Shown here: positions 23,947 through 35,988 of the stretch, piece by piece
How the letters are laid out: each line of letters opens with the position of its first letter
Position numbering within the stretch: the first letter of the stretch is position 1
Origin: Grifola frondosa
Taxonomy: Eukaryota > Basidiomycota > Agaricomycetes > Polyporales > Grifolaceae
Reading direction: 5' to 3'
DNA length: 64,000 bases
NCBI GenBank assembly: GCA_001683735.1
Contig: LUGG01000003.1
Location: 992,001 to 1,056,000, forward strand
Made by a program: the position numbers and the translations under genes
The notes under the pieces: model-generated
What the model was told of the DNA's origin: nothing
The model's input: the letters and a program-made list of their open reading frames with translations, nothing else
The model's database searches: none

Positions 23947-25377
23947 TGGTCGGGCTGACAACACGAATATTTAGTATGAAGTTAATGTTCGAGATACCTG
24001 CCCGTTCAAACAAATTCCTCCTTCTGCGCACCGTCGCTCTCTTTCCACTGCACAATACTGGTCCACACCACCATCTCCACTATCTTCACATACCGACCGC
24101 GATTCGGGGAGAAATCGAACGGGGAAACTCACATTAGGACGTCTCGATGGGAAATACCTGACCATAACCGCCTTCAGCATCCAATCCACACAGAGAAGTG
24201 GCAGCATTTCGACATACCTGGTCTTGAACTTGCTGAGGCCGGCGCCGTTGAATATTACACTTGTGGTAAACGTGGGAGATCGGTGGCTTGTGGTACTGGA
24301 TAGTACTCGGAAGTTGCCGTTACATAAAAGCGTCGTGGGAACTTGGTGCTTCTTAGTTGTGGTACTCTGGACATACATTGTACTGCTCTGCTCAAGCTGT
24401 GTTCTTCATTCTGCACCGACATCTAGAACTGCTGCACTGCTGCTGTTGAATCGCCACAATTTCTCCATTGTCAATCAAATTTAGGTCCGACCTGTCGTTT
24501 AGGTCTCTTTTCGCTCGAAACTCACTGGGTAGCTTCGTCTATTGGATCGTCTATTCTGTCTTGGCATACAATCTGAAAACCTTTGTCTGCCGAAAATCTC
24601 TCGGCAGTAACCTCTCTGGCTCACGGGCAGGGCATCGAAAGTCACTTGGCGCTGAGTGAGGATGATGAATTAGTAGTTCAAAACAATGCAAGTAACTCAA
24701 ACACGATGTTCCGATGCTCCTCGTAATGACTATGGACGCCATCGTTGACTCTTGGAGCTTCACATCCTTCGACATCTTCACATATATTTCTCCCTCAGAT
24801 ACAGCGGTGTTTTCTGTATTTCGACAATATTCGCGAGCTCGATTCTGGTAGGTGCTTTCCTCTGAGATTTGAGACCAGATATAGGGATGTCGTGAGTTAA
24901 CGATATGGGAAATGAAGATTTCTGAGCGGTTCGATTATCCTAATATGCATGATTTATGTTCTATAATGTCGTCCTTGATCGTATGCAGTGTTTTGGTGGC
25001 GGACATGTGTCAATCACCCGCCACAATATGACTTGTATCTTGAACTGCTTTTTGAACTTGTCTGGGAGAGAACTTTACGGATCTGCGGTGTAGATTTCCT
25101 TCTGCGCGTGGACGCCGATGTCCGCACATCCCGCAGTCGTTGCTGTGCACGAACGCCAGGCTTCGACGCTTTAGACGTGCGGCGCAGGCATGAGCGTAGC
25201 TAAGCGCTAAATATCGGTGGTCGCGGCGGCTCGCACAGCAAACTCGCCTCTTTATCTGAACGTCGTTGTCTCCATTTTAATTCCCCATTCCCATTACATT
25301 GCTCTCATTGACCACCACCCACGACTAGACGGTCTCTGTCTGCTGCAACGCTGCCCTAGATTACACGAAGCAACACG
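23947..25377. other. Intergenic region
   Basis: No gene was recognised. A pyrimidine-rich stretch with CCACCACCCACGACTAGACG just before 25378 probably belongs to the leader of the next gene. Small ORFs (24224, 24468, 24988) show no motifs. Confidence 0.45.
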
Positions 25378-26861
25378 ATGAGCTCAAGGCCACCACCACT
25401 CCGAGGTCTGTCTACGTTGGCCCTTGAGAGGGGTTGCTGTGCTCATGCGCTAGCACTGCGCCCCCTTTACTGTGTGCAGCGTCGGACCAGCCGCCTGCGT
25501 ATAGGATGGTCAACCGGGTCTATGGCAACAGCTTAAGGCCCATCGTCATCGTCAGTGAGTAACCCCCGCTCCGTTCTGCGTTCGGTGCTCAATCGCTGGC
25601 ATGGCGCAGTTGGGTGTGTTACGGCGATATGGACGCTGGTGTGGTGAGTACGGTGCTCTCGAGCAGTCTTGGAAGGAAACTGACGTCCGTGCAGGGCGGT
25701 ACGTGCGCGCGCGACCGCGCGGTGGCTGTAGAACTGAAGCAACCGACAGATACCCAATTTCCAAGATATCAGCCCAGACAAAGATCGTGCGTATGCTTGT
25801 TCTACCTGTCCGGGCACTCCCCTCACTTACACGTTTCTAGTGGGCTATCCCAAGCTCGCGACGCTCGCCATCGTTCTCGGCTCAATATACATCGGCGCAT
25901 GTGCGATCGAGCTCTTGGGCGTCGCCGCCGCCGCAATAGTGGGTGTCTGTTCCCTGCGATGCGTCTGCGCTAACATCTGCGACAGCAATCGCTCGTCATG
26001 ATCCGTGCGTACACGCTGCTCTCCGTCGTCGCCGCCCTCGCGGTCATCGGCGCGGCGCTCATGCGCGTGATCGTACACTTCCTCCTGAAGGCAAGTCTTT
26101 CCTCCACGCAGCCCGGCGCACACTGACTGCTTCCGCACAGAACGACCTCATCGCGGAGTGCACGAGCGTCGCGCAGGGCGACACGGTCACCTTCGTGAGT
26201 GCTTCGGCGCGTGCGAGTGCGAGATGTATGCTGAGAACGGACGTTGCGGCCAGCGCTTCGGCATCTGGGGCCCTGTAGTGAAGGACACGCTGAGCCCAGC
26301 AGACGCCGCGAATTGTACGTGCGCGCCGCCGTCTTCCCACGCATTACTCACTCACCTCGCGACCGCAGTCTGTAAGGATGCATGGAACCACGACTCCCTC
26401 AGCGAGATCCTCTACCTCATCTTCGAGATCAGTGCGCTTTCCCCCCTCACTTTCTTTACCTTGTCGCATCTCACGCACACTGCGCAGTCTTTGCCACGTT
26501 CTTCACGCTAATCGCGTTCGCGTACTACCAGCAGGTGCTCGACCCGACGAGCGCGGCGAACGTGTCGCACTCGCCCACGCACGAGCTCGGCACGTACCCC
26601 GAGCACTACCACCCGCCGTACGACGCACCCCTCTACGCGCCGTCGTACGCGCCGCCGCCGGGCCCGCCGCCTGCGGACATGGGGTACGGCGTCGGCATGG
26701 GCGTGGGCGCGGGCGACGACACGAAGCCGCCGGGGTATTCCGGCGCAAGCGCGGGCGCGGAGCATTATGGTGAGAAGGACGACCCATTCGCAGATTTCGA
26801 CGGCCCGAGTATCCCGCGGCCCGAGCCGGGACAGCATCGCGGGGACGACGGGCTCGCGTGA
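25378..26861 (+). CDS. Multi-span (tetraspan-like) membrane protein with Pro/Tyr-rich tail
   Basis: About nine exons begin with ATG at 25378 (MSSRPPPLRASDQPPAYRMV). Hydrophobic segments follow: SLRPIVIV-IGCVTAIWTLV, LATLAIVLGSIYIGACAIEL, LLSVVAALAVIGAALMRVIV and EILYLIFEI-IFATFFTLIAF. This makes four membrane spans with a Cys-containing loop (AECTSVAQGDTVTF to NFCKDAWNHDSL) between spans 3 and 4. The C-terminus is cytosolic-looking and rich in Pro, Tyr and Gly, and ends GDDGLA at 26861. The topology resembles fungal tetraspanin-like proteins, but I do not see a CCG motif, so the family is left open. The exon 5 donor (26091) is GCAAGT, a GC-AG intron. One join (about 25643 to 25841) is off by one base. 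Confidence 0.7.
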
Positions 26862-27835
26862 TTGCGCGTTGTATTTACTTAGCGGTGGGTAGGGTGCTGG
26901 ATCTGCGGCGACGGTATGGACGCATCTGCGCTGCGCGGACATTCTGGTGTACTGTTGTTGTTTGTGCTGTCTTCCCTGTTGCCATGCGCGGATGGAATAT
27001 GCATTGCTAGCTAGGTTATGATCATCATGAGATATCTATTCCTGTATCATTCCTTGTTCGTGCGTCCAAGCTTTCATTGTAGAGTTTGTTGGAGTGGGTG
27101 ATCTGCGCTGGGAGTGGTGGGCCTGTGCACGAAGAAGGTGCTCGGGTGATGATGCATACAGGTGATGATTATGGATGCATGATATGGCCCCGCTGTGAAC
27201 GAGTTCACGGCGCATGCGAGGAAACTCATGCACGTTATGCGGCAGTTCTCTGTTTGTTCATCACCCAAACGTTGGCCAACGTGCGAGCATCACGTCGCTG
27301 CCACCGGCCGCGTTCCCAACAGAAGTCAATTCACCACAAGATGGCTCAGCAGACCACGTCAGGCACGTCGCACCCGCGGTATATCTCCGATTCCCACCGC
27401 ATGAATGTGCCCATCGTGCAACGTCGACATGCATGACAGTTAGAAATCTTCGCACCCCGGTTTCCAGCCGGCCGAGAAGGACTCACATTCATGCATGTCT
27501 CTGATTTGCCTCCGTTCAAGTTTCGACGCACCCACAAAGCTCGGTGCTTGGTGTATCCTTGTTCACGATGGAGACGAGGTGGACACACGCGGGACAAGTG
27601 CGACGCGAGAAACGAAGCCATGATATAGTTTATTGATACATACTGCCACAGCCCAAATAAAAAAACAGCCGCCAAAATTGGCACACGAAGACAGAAGCTG
27701 CGAATTAACCCCGGCGCTCGCGTCTGGGCTTGCGGTGAGAGATCTTTTCGTGCCTGCGCCCCACACCGTGTGAGGCCGGCGCTGATTAAACGAAGGGTAT
27801 CACAGTCCAAGAAACGAACAGGGACGTGTCTGTGA
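26862..27835. other. Intergenic region
   Basis: This lies between convergent genes. No conserved coding was seen; antisense ORFs near 27346-27981 are shadows of the CFEM gene's 3' end or chance. Confidence 0.5.
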
Positions 27836-28511
27836 TTAGAGTGCCAGGGCGATGAGACCGAGGGCGGCGAGCCCGGCGATAGCGTTCGCGCCATGGGACA
27901 CCGCTGCGTTTGAGGTAGACGATGGCGACGAGGACGAAGAAGACCTAAATGTGCGATCAGATCTAGTGTGGAAGCGGACACGGACAGCGGTACTCACGTG
28001 GTGGAGGCCGAACCGGTGGACGTGGACGGAGCAGTGGTTGTGGCAGACCCCGTGCTATTGGAGGCAGAAGTGGTAGTGCTCGCAGAGGAAGAGTCACTGG
28101 CACCAGAGGTGGAGCTTGCAGCAAGGGTCACACCCTGATGCGTGCATCGTCAGTATCAACACCGATAATTGAGAGAAATATACACGTACAACTTGGAGAC
28201 AGAGCTGCTGGGCGAAAGTCTCTGCATTCGTAAGGTCGCTGCCCTGGCAGGAGGACTCGATACAGGTCGTGACGCTGGAAACAAACTTCCGGTCTCTGCA
28301 GAGGCAGCCATCATCGGACGGGTCGCAACCATCGAAGTTTGCGCCAGTAATGCATGCGTTCGCGCAGGCTGACGGTTGAGCGGTTCATCAGTATTTAGAT
28401 GGTTGACAAGAATATGCACGTACTAGGGAGTGATTGCCGGGCAGACAACCTCAACGCCGACGCGGAGGCGACGACGCTAGCGAGGGCGAGAACGGCAAAG
28501 GAGAAACGCAT
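27836..28511 (-). CDS. CFEM-domain GPI-anchored cell-surface protein
   Basis: Four exons (28511-28424, 28368-28190, 28134-27998, 27944-27836) sum to 513 nt, giving 170 aa. There is a signal peptide (MRFSFAVLALASVVASASA). A CFEM domain follows with eight cysteines in family spacing: CANAC, FDGC, DDGCLC, TTCIESSC and FAQQLC, with the conserved Asp before CLC. A Ser/Thr-rich stalk comes next. The C-terminus (SHGANAIAGLAALGLIALAL) is a GPI-attachment signal with no charged end. CFEM proteins are fungal surface proteins, some of which take up haem or affect adhesion and pathogenicity; the role here is unknown. Confidence 0.92.
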
Positions 28512-29172
28512 GTTGGACTATGTGTATAGTGTAGGAAAGAGGTCGCTTGTTGCGGAGTGAAGGTCGAAAGAGTGAGGCGCAACGAGGAGCTGATAGATAA
28601 CTCGGGAAGAGTTGCGGGGAACGATGTTGGTTTCGAAGGGGGTTTTATAGCAGCGGCTGCATAATAAAGCAAATGCCATATTGGGATGTGAATTGTCCCT
28701 TTGTGCTTGGAAACAAACTAAGCACTAAACTGGACATCGCTTGTGATATCAGCATCACATGAAATCCAGGAACAAGAGTCTTCTTTGGCCAACATCTCAG
28801 CCCATTCAGACTTATTTCTGATGATAAGCAACGAGATAAGCGGTGCACAAGGCCCTGTAGAAAATACAAGAGCCAGTAGATGAGTTGAAAGGAATGTCCA
28901 TTGTGAGCTGAAATTGTCCCAAGCCTGGTTCACAAACAGACATTCTTCTGCAAACGGACGCCGCGGAACCAATCTGGCACGATCGGCGATGGCCCTCTCT
29001 AGCCCCGGCTCTCCCTGCCCGCACCTCCGGAGCCTCCGCCGATAAACTGTGAAGCACCGGCCAAGCCACTAAACCTTATTTTAACCCGCCCCCGACGCCA
29101 AACAGATCCAAAGAATTAGTTCTCCCGCATACAGGCTGTAGGCATCCTCACCGACCTCGACATCCTCAAGAC
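28512..29172. other. Divergent intergenic region (CFEM / eL31)
   Basis: Upstream regions of the CFEM gene (minus) and eL31 (plus). A pyrimidine-rich stretch precedes the eL31 ATG, as is common for fungal ribosomal protein genes. No coding was seen. Confidence 0.5.
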
Positions 29173-29867
29173 ATGGTACGTCGTCCTGCTACCCGTTCTC
29201 ACCGTCCCCGATACTACTGACCCTTGATTTAACAGTCCCCCTCTAAACCCGCCACGAAAAAGGTGCGTTTCATGACCCCGTTGTGTCTCATACAGTCCGC
29301 CTGAAGGAGCCTCTGCCATCGCCTCGCGTCAATTCTTCCCGTCCATCCCTCATATCTCTCTCGATTCGCCCGTGCGCTCGTAATCCTTTCAGTCCGGGAA
29401 GACCCGCTCCGCACTCCAGGATGTCGTGACCCGTGAATACACCATCCACCTGCACAAGCTCGTGCACGGCCGTTCCTTCAAGAAGCGGGCGCCCTGGGCT
29501 GTCAAGTCCGTCGTCGACTTCGCGCAGAAGGCGATGGGTACATCCGACGTCCGGATCGACCCCAAACTCAACCAGGCCCTCTGGGCGCGCGGCATCAAGT
29601 CCGTGCCCCACCGGATACGGGTCAAGCTTGAGCGTGCGTGTCTTTTTGTCTTATCTGTGGTGCGTGTGTGCGGAGTGTGCTGATGTGGGACGGTATGTTA
29701 GGCAAGCGGAATGACGAGGAGAATGCGAAGGAGAAGTTGTTTACATATGCGAGCTATGTCATCGTCGACTCTTTCAAGGTGCGTGCTCTAGATACTGTGT
29801 TTCCTCTACCGCAGTTTACGAATGTCACCGACAGGGCCTCGAGACAGTGGTCGTCGACACGGAGTAA
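29173..29867 (+). CDS. RPL31: 60S ribosomal protein eL31
   Basis: Five exons (29173-29175, 29236-29262, 29393-29633, 29702-29778, 29835-29867) give 126 aa in clean frame. The first exon is only the ATG. The body reads [59 protein letters not shown] and [20 protein letters not shown], matching eL31 end to end. The protein sits near the polypeptide exit of the large subunit. A start-codon-only exon followed by a short second exon is common in fungal ribosomal protein genes. Confidence 0.96.
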
Positions 29868-30306
29868 ATATTGTATCCAGCTTTCGATGATTATGATTCT
29901 CTGTTGTTGATTTGGGGAGAGGGAGACGGTCGCCCGACCCATCCGCCTGGCAGGCGGTTCTGGTATTACTACATCTCATCATGCGCGCCATGCATGCACC
30001 TTTTACGTACGCTTCACGCTATTGACCTATGCTATGTCAAGCAAACCAAAAGGCGCTTCTGCTTTCGCTTCCGGCAGCTCCTCCCTCTAACTTGTTGCAA
30101 CGTGAGGTTGGTGATCGTGCATATGCCGATTTCGGAGATATCGCCGTCGAACTCAAAATACAGTGCACCCTTCCAGCATCCTGAGTATAACTGACTGTGC
30201 AAAAAAATCACAGTGAAACATAATATACTGTATATGTAACCGTATCCACCAAATAACTCCATGAAACTGAGTCCATGCGTAAAGTACGAAACACAAATGA
30301 AGCATC
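29868..30306. other. Convergent intergenic region
   Basis: 3' flanks of eL31 and of the SGNH hydrolase gene. No gene was seen. Confidence 0.5.
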
Positions 30307-32466
30307 TCACGTCGAGAAGATGCCGATGATCTTGAAGGGAGGAACATTTCGGTCGTCTTCCTCGCCCAGCAACTGGCACTCGACATAATGCGTGCCGCGC
30401 GACACCCGATGGTCGATCATCTCCAGCCTGTGGACCAAACAGCATCAGCGCGTGCAGTCGTCGCAGGCAGAAAACTTACGCAGGCGTCGGCTCCCCTATC
30501 CCCGCCGCGTTCTCAATAAGGACCGCGCCGCCGTAGTTGTCATCCACCCAGCACTCCACGGCGCTACCTAGCCCGACGATGCTGCTCGGCTCGCGCACGT
30601 AGTATACGCCGATGTCGCCCGCGCCGACCTGCACGTTCACGCGAAGCTTGCTCGTCGGCAGCGTCGAATAGAAGTAGTGCGCGTGCGACGATAGCTCCGC
30701 GGAGCCTGGCGACGGATGGTACGCCGCCCAGCCGGACCCCGCGAACAGCGAGAGCGGGAGCGGGTTGATCAGGTCGTTCGCAGACACGCAGTACGGCGCG
30801 ACCTCCTCGAACGGGTGCGCCTCCAGCTCTGCGGGGCGGCTGTTGATCCGCGCCGGGGGCACGCGCAGCTGTGGGTACAGCGGCACCGGGTTCTTCACGT
30901 TCGCGTTGGCCTCGGGCGCCGCCGCCGCCTTCGCATTGCTGTCCGCGCCCGGCTCCGCCTCCGGCCAGAATGCTTCGGGCGCCGCTGCGCCCGCCGCACC
31001 CTTGCGTTGCGCGACGCCCCCGAAGAGTCCGCGCGCGTCTGTAGGCTGCTTCGCCTTGCTATCCGCGAAGACGGGCGCCGCGGGCGAGGGGAGCATTTCG
31101 GAGGAGTGTCCGGTCACGGAGGCCCACGCCGCGCAGATTTGGGACTGGAAGTACGAGGTCAGGACGTCTGCGATGATCTCGTGTCCGGCGGGGTTCGCCA
31201 GGATCGGGTCTGCAAAGTATTTCTCGACCGAAGAGGGGTCCGAGATATACTTTGGGTAGAGGATTGGCTTAGTGCTGTGATAAATTTAATATTGAATATG
31301 CAGGTATAGCATGGGAAGGATGCAGACCTGATGTGCGGGACATCGTAGAATTGTGCGACGAGACTGTGCCAGTGGTCGGGACCTGCGAAGCCGTTTGCTT
31401 GGGCGACTTGTGCACTGAAGTGTCCCAGTATGAGGACGGCCGGGGAATCAGGCCGGATTAGAATGGAGCGAATAAGGAGCTCAAACTCGTCCATTGACGC
31501 AGCATCGCTATAAGGGACATAAGACATTGTACGCAAGTAGTTACCTTCGGGACTCACTTGGCGTCGTCGATATCGAGTTCCACAATAACTAGGTCTGTTA
31601 TGTCCGGTATGTGGTGTGCGTTACAAAATGAGAAGTACGAGGAGCTGGTGCGTCGCATGGCGCCGTTGGTAAGCTCAGATGCGGGATGGGGGAAGACGCC
31701 ATTCCACCAATTGAAGAATCGTGATGGATAGCATCGTGGTGACAGAGGGTCATCTCCTGCGCCATGGCATGCGGACACTAGCGTAAATTATCAGCAATTA
31801 GCTTAGCTCAACGCAGACTCGCTGAAGATGTGCATGTATAGTGACAGGTGTATTTGATGCAATCTCCTTGAATGATTTGATACACACCCTGCCGAGCAGC
31901 TTCATAGGGGCAGTCGCATCATGATGGTAGTAAGGAAGAGAATAGATTTGCCAATGCAAAATACTTGCAAGTCTCCCGATGCCATAGCCGTAAACTACGC
32001 AGAACTAGTCGGTAGACTCACCAGAACCGCCAATGACACTGATTGTAACAGGAAGACCGGACAAAGCCTTGGTTATAACGCGCTGTATGCGCGCACCACT
32101 TCCCAGATGGAACCTCGTCTTGGAGAGAGATACAGGGTCATACTTTGACGCGAGCTCATCACTAGGACCGAGGGCAGGACAAAAGGAGAACGGCATAGCA
32201 TCCTCGTCCGTGGTGTTTAAGTAGTTCTTCGGTTTCAGGTCTGTATGGAGTAGCCGGTGCCGTGGATTAGAATTATCGGTCGGCAATATAGAGCGGGTGA
32301 ATACAATAAGGAAGAGAAAGATGGCGAGGATGATCCATATTCGATTGGTGACACCGAGACTTTTCTGGTAGAGGCGGGAAGGGGTCTTTTCTGGATCTGA
32401 ACCCATGCGAGTAGGTCCTACGGGAGGAGATATGTGGGCGTGTCCTTTGCCTGAGCGCCGTTGCAT
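30307..32466 (-). CDS. Type II membrane SGNH/GDSL-like hydrolase
   Basis: Five exons (32466-32022, 31777-31558, 31507-31328, 31274-30480, 30427-30307) sum to 1761 nt, giving 586 aa in clean frame. A cytosolic N-tail of about 40 residues precedes one membrane span (RIWIILAIFLFLIVF), so the rest is lumenal or extracellular. SGNH blocks are visible: SVIGGSVSACHG (nucleophile block, residues about 143-154), DLVIVELDIDDAN, LILGHFSAQ, and late DPILANPAGHEIIADVL carrying the Asp-x-x-His-type catalytic pair. An Ala/Pro linker follows, then a beta-rich C-terminal domain ending FKIIGIFST. Such membrane SGNH proteins of fungi are thought to act on cell-surface polysaccharide acyl groups; the substrate is unknown. 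It is divergently paired with the CAP59-type gene, which supports a polysaccharide role. Confidence 0.85.
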
Positions 32467-33092
32467 CCACGCGTGTTCGACGCTGTGTCCGGCGTCTGGT
32501 GGCGGTGATGGTCGGGAGTAGAGCGCTATGGACAGCGTTAACGGCGCGTAGAGGGGCGGAATTTGGCTCGATCAGGCAATCTCTTATCTTTCCACCTAAA
32601 ATAACAATTCGTTGAGAAAACCGTGCCACCGGACGTGGTTGGTTCTCCACTCCAGATATTCTGGCTGAGACGACGCATTCTCGTGCTTTAAGATGACTTG
32701 GTGTCAGATGCATGCGCCGCTGAAGTTCATATGTTTCGTGCCAATTTATTCTGTGAGTTACTTTTATGTTCAAGTTAAAATCTTATATTATCCGGAAAGG
32801 TATGTTAAGTCCAGAAATAAACTCCTCCTTTCCTGGAACCTCTCCGTCTCCCCTTTAGGAGGCCCACCAATTGACCACCGATTCTCCTATCTTCTAGCTG
32901 GCTATATACCCGTACTAATTTTTCTGCCCGTCCCAAAATTCGTACCATAATCTCCCGGTAGTCGACTGCATTTAGATTTATATCAGTCACGTTGACGGTG
33001 GTGGTAAGGCGCGGAGAATCATAGGTATGTGCGCTACATTCTGCCACCGACCTACCATGCGTTACCGTAATGTTAGGATAAGTCTGCACAGT
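32467..33092. promoter_or_regulatory. Shared divergent promoter region of SGNH hydrolase and CAP59-type genes
   Basis: About 630 bp between two divergent starts. No long coding exon is evident. Specific motifs cannot be assigned by eye. Confidence 0.4.
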
Positions 33093-34839
33093 ATGCAGCC
33101 GAGGAGTACGAATCCTCTCCACCGAGTGCCGACATGGATCTCGCTCGCTGTCGGCGTGTGCGTCGGCCTCTTCGTCGCCAGACTCTTCACCTCTAGCGTA
33201 AGTCGTGCCGTTTCGCGTCTTTCAAGTCCGTCTCACCCCCGCAAAGCCCACAGCACAACCATGGAGGGGCGGCCACGCTCCATCATTCCCCCCATCTCGT
33301 GTCTCGTCACGACACCCCATCACGCCTCCAACGCTTGAGCAGCGACATCGCGTACTCGAATTGCTCACGTCGCTCTCACCTCATTATACCAAAGAATGCA
33401 CCCGCAAATCCCAAGCTATGTATAAGGAGCAGGCAGAGGAACGCTATGCGGCGCTGATTGGGCATGAATGGCATACGAGTTCGTCCTGGCTCGATAGTCT
33501 AGGGCTCGGGACCAGCGTGGACGGCGATTTCGTGCCGATACGACAGGATATCGTGCCTGACACACACAAATACTTCTTCGCAATCAACCTGTACAACTCA
33601 TTTGACGTCATCCCTGACCTATTCGCGACACTATTCCGGGTGGCGGCCATCTTTGGGTACCACAACGTGTATGTCTCTATCTACGAGAATGGGTCGACAG
33701 ACCAGACGAAGGCGCTGTTGCGCATCTTCGACGCGTTATGCCGATCGGTGGGTATGCGGGTGACGATCCGGACATCGATGCGGACGCGAGGGGCGTTCAA
33801 TCACCGGATAGAGTATCTCGCGGAGGTGCGGAATGCGGCGTTTGTGCCTTTACATGAGCTGCGGGAGGCAGAAAACGAGTATTTTGACACGATCATCTTC
33901 ATGAACGACATCTTGCCGTGCGTGGATGACCTGCTGGAGCTGATTTGGCAAAGTCGGCGGCACAATGCTGGGATCACTTGCGCCGCTGACTACATGTACC
34001 ACGAAGAGCTTGTATGTTCATCTCATACTTCTCTTTGCCGTGGCTCACGCATTACATCCTAGGGCTCTCCTGTGTTCTACGACAACTGGGTAGCTCGAGA
34101 CATCAACGGAACAGCGCTGGAGAATGCGCCGTTCGAGGCGGTATTCCATCATGGTGCATCACAGGATCGGTTCATGCGACACCTCCCGATCCAGGTGCAG
34201 TCGTGCTGGAACGGCATCGCCATCCTCGACCCCGCACCGTTCTATGCGCCACCGCATGTGCGCTTCCGGATGGCCCGTATTACGGAAGGCGAGTGTTCCG
34301 CGAGCGAGTGCAGCTTGATCTGCAACGACTACTGGGAGGCGGGGTACGGTCGAATATTAATGGTGCCGCGTGTCAAACTAGCATACGATCATGTGTGTGG
34401 CTTCGCTGTCATGTCTTCGTTTTGTCATATTTTTACTGACTGTTGCGCTGCATCATGTATAGAGGGTGTTCGATATCATCCATCCCTCGCGACGCAATCT
34501 GACCGCCATCCGGGGTTACGTACGACTGGGCGGACTACCTGATAATCCGCGGACGGACCCTCAGGACCGGGCGTGGTTTGGTCCTCATGACCGGCTGTTT
34601 ACTGAGGAAGAGAGTGAGACGATCAATTTTGTCCCTGGGCCCGAACATGGTGCGCTCTCAGTTTGGCATTTCAAGTTTTCGTTCAACTGATGTGTTCATC
34701 AGTATGGTGCTGGGGTTGGGATGGGGCTGGAGATCTTGACGGGCCCGACGTAGATCCCATCTGGGAACATATGTCGAACAAGTCGATCCGGCCAGATTCG
34801 GTCAAGATCAGACACATTAGGAGTTTACTTTCGACGTAG
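33093..34839 (+). CDS. CAP59-family (CMT1-like) alpha-1,3-mannosyltransferase
   Basis: Five exons (33093-33197, 33247-34011, 34063-34392, 34463-34649, 34703-34839) sum to 1524 nt, giving 507 aa. A short N-tail and membrane anchor (WISLAVGVCVGLFVARLF) predict a Golgi type II protein. The catalytic region follows the fungal CAP59/CMT1 pattern: YFFAINLYNSFDVIPDLF, VYVSIYENGSTDQTKALL, FDTIIFMNDILPCVDDLLEL, NAGITCAADYMYHEE, FYDNWVARDINGTAL and RFRMARITEGECSASECSLI. It ends with the conserved tail GPDVDPIWE. In Cryptococcus these enzymes are linked to capsule and mannan synthesis; here a cell-wall or exopolysaccharide role is inferred. The last exon overlaps the left end of the segmental duplication at 34746. 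Confidence 0.92.
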
Positions 34840-35049
34840 ACAGTATGGTATCTATACATGCTGTGAATAGCACCGCTGACATACTCGACGCAGGAAACGG
34901 CGTGATTGAAGTTTATAGAAAAGATATACAAACCCAACGCAACAACTCCATGTGAAAGGAAGAGAAATCGGATGGGGTATGCCATGACCCATGCTCTTGC
35001 ATCCGGACACGTAGTGAAATAAAGCACGTACAACAAACCGCGACCGTAG

Positions 35050-35540
35050 TCACCATATCGACGAGAAATCAACGAGATAGTTGAAGATCTTCTGGGCCCG
35101 AGGAGTCCTGTCATCATCAGCCTTAATACCAAAATCCTGGTTGTAAAACCGGATTAAACGCAGGATGTCTACGAAGGTGAGCTTGACTATATCGATGACT
35201 TCATGCAGTACTTCGCCAACGACGGGATCCGTAGGAACTACCTGCGTACGGCGGAGACGCTCAGCTAAGGCATGGCCGTCCCCGCCAACTTGAACATCAT
35301 CATTGAGTTAAGCATATCGGGATAAGTCTCCGTAGACCATACCACTTCGTGCAGGGCTATAAATTGGGTAGATCCCGGGTTGCTTTCAAGCTGAAGACGA
35401 TTCTGGTTCGCAACTGGAGCGTTATCCATTCTGGCCTTCAGGGTCGCAAGCGACTCCGTGTTCTCTCGCTGATTTGCCTCCATGGTCCCCAAGATGTCGG
35501 CTTGCACAGTCTCTATGGTCTCCTTGGGTTCCCGTTTCAC
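35050..35540 (-). pseudogene. Coiled-coil protein of a duplicated basidiomycete family, copy 1 (fragment)
   Basis: The N-part is a heptad-like helix (KETIETVQADILGTMEANQR). The C-part, in a shifted frame, reads VVGEVLHEVIDIVKLTF and DILRLIRFYNQDFGIKAD, then RAQKIFNYLVDF, with the stop at 35050. The short helix ending in a FYN-x-x-FG-type motif resembles a widely expanded Agaricomycete coiled-coil family of unknown function. The frame shift at CTTAACTCAATGATG is shared with copy 2, so it predates the duplication or hides an unrecognised splice. The 5' exons seen in copy 2 are missing here. Confidence 0.6.
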
Positions 35541-35988
35541 TCTCCACAGTCTTCTTGAGGCGTCGTTGATTTGCTTCCAACGTCTGCAACAACGCTTTCA
35601 AGAGACGGTGGAAACATTTTTAGTTTGTTTCCGTTGTCTCCTGGAAGCGTTAACTTGATTTGCTTCTATGGTTGCGAACGAACGATCTGGCGTAGATTTA
35701 ACGCTACCCAGTCCACAACATGCTCATTTCATTTGTTGTCTCCACGCGCATCCCACTCGCGAGGTTCTGCATTCAACAGAACACCTGCGGCGGTTTGCAG
35801 CGGCGGCTTCCAATTACGCAGCCGTCGAAGACTGCGGAGCATCGACGTTTTGCGTAGCAAGAGTGCGCGATATAGAAAAATGTTGCGCAGCAATGCCTGC
35901 TACTCACCTTATAACCTGCAAAGGCCTTCGCAGATTCCTGCCGGTTCTTTGTCCATCTCCCTCACTTACTCTCACTTTTCTAGTCCTT

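Noticed and set aside
24988..25203. 71-codon ORF upstream of the tetraspan-like gene
   Set aside because: No motif and GC-driven openness. It sits in the probable promoter.
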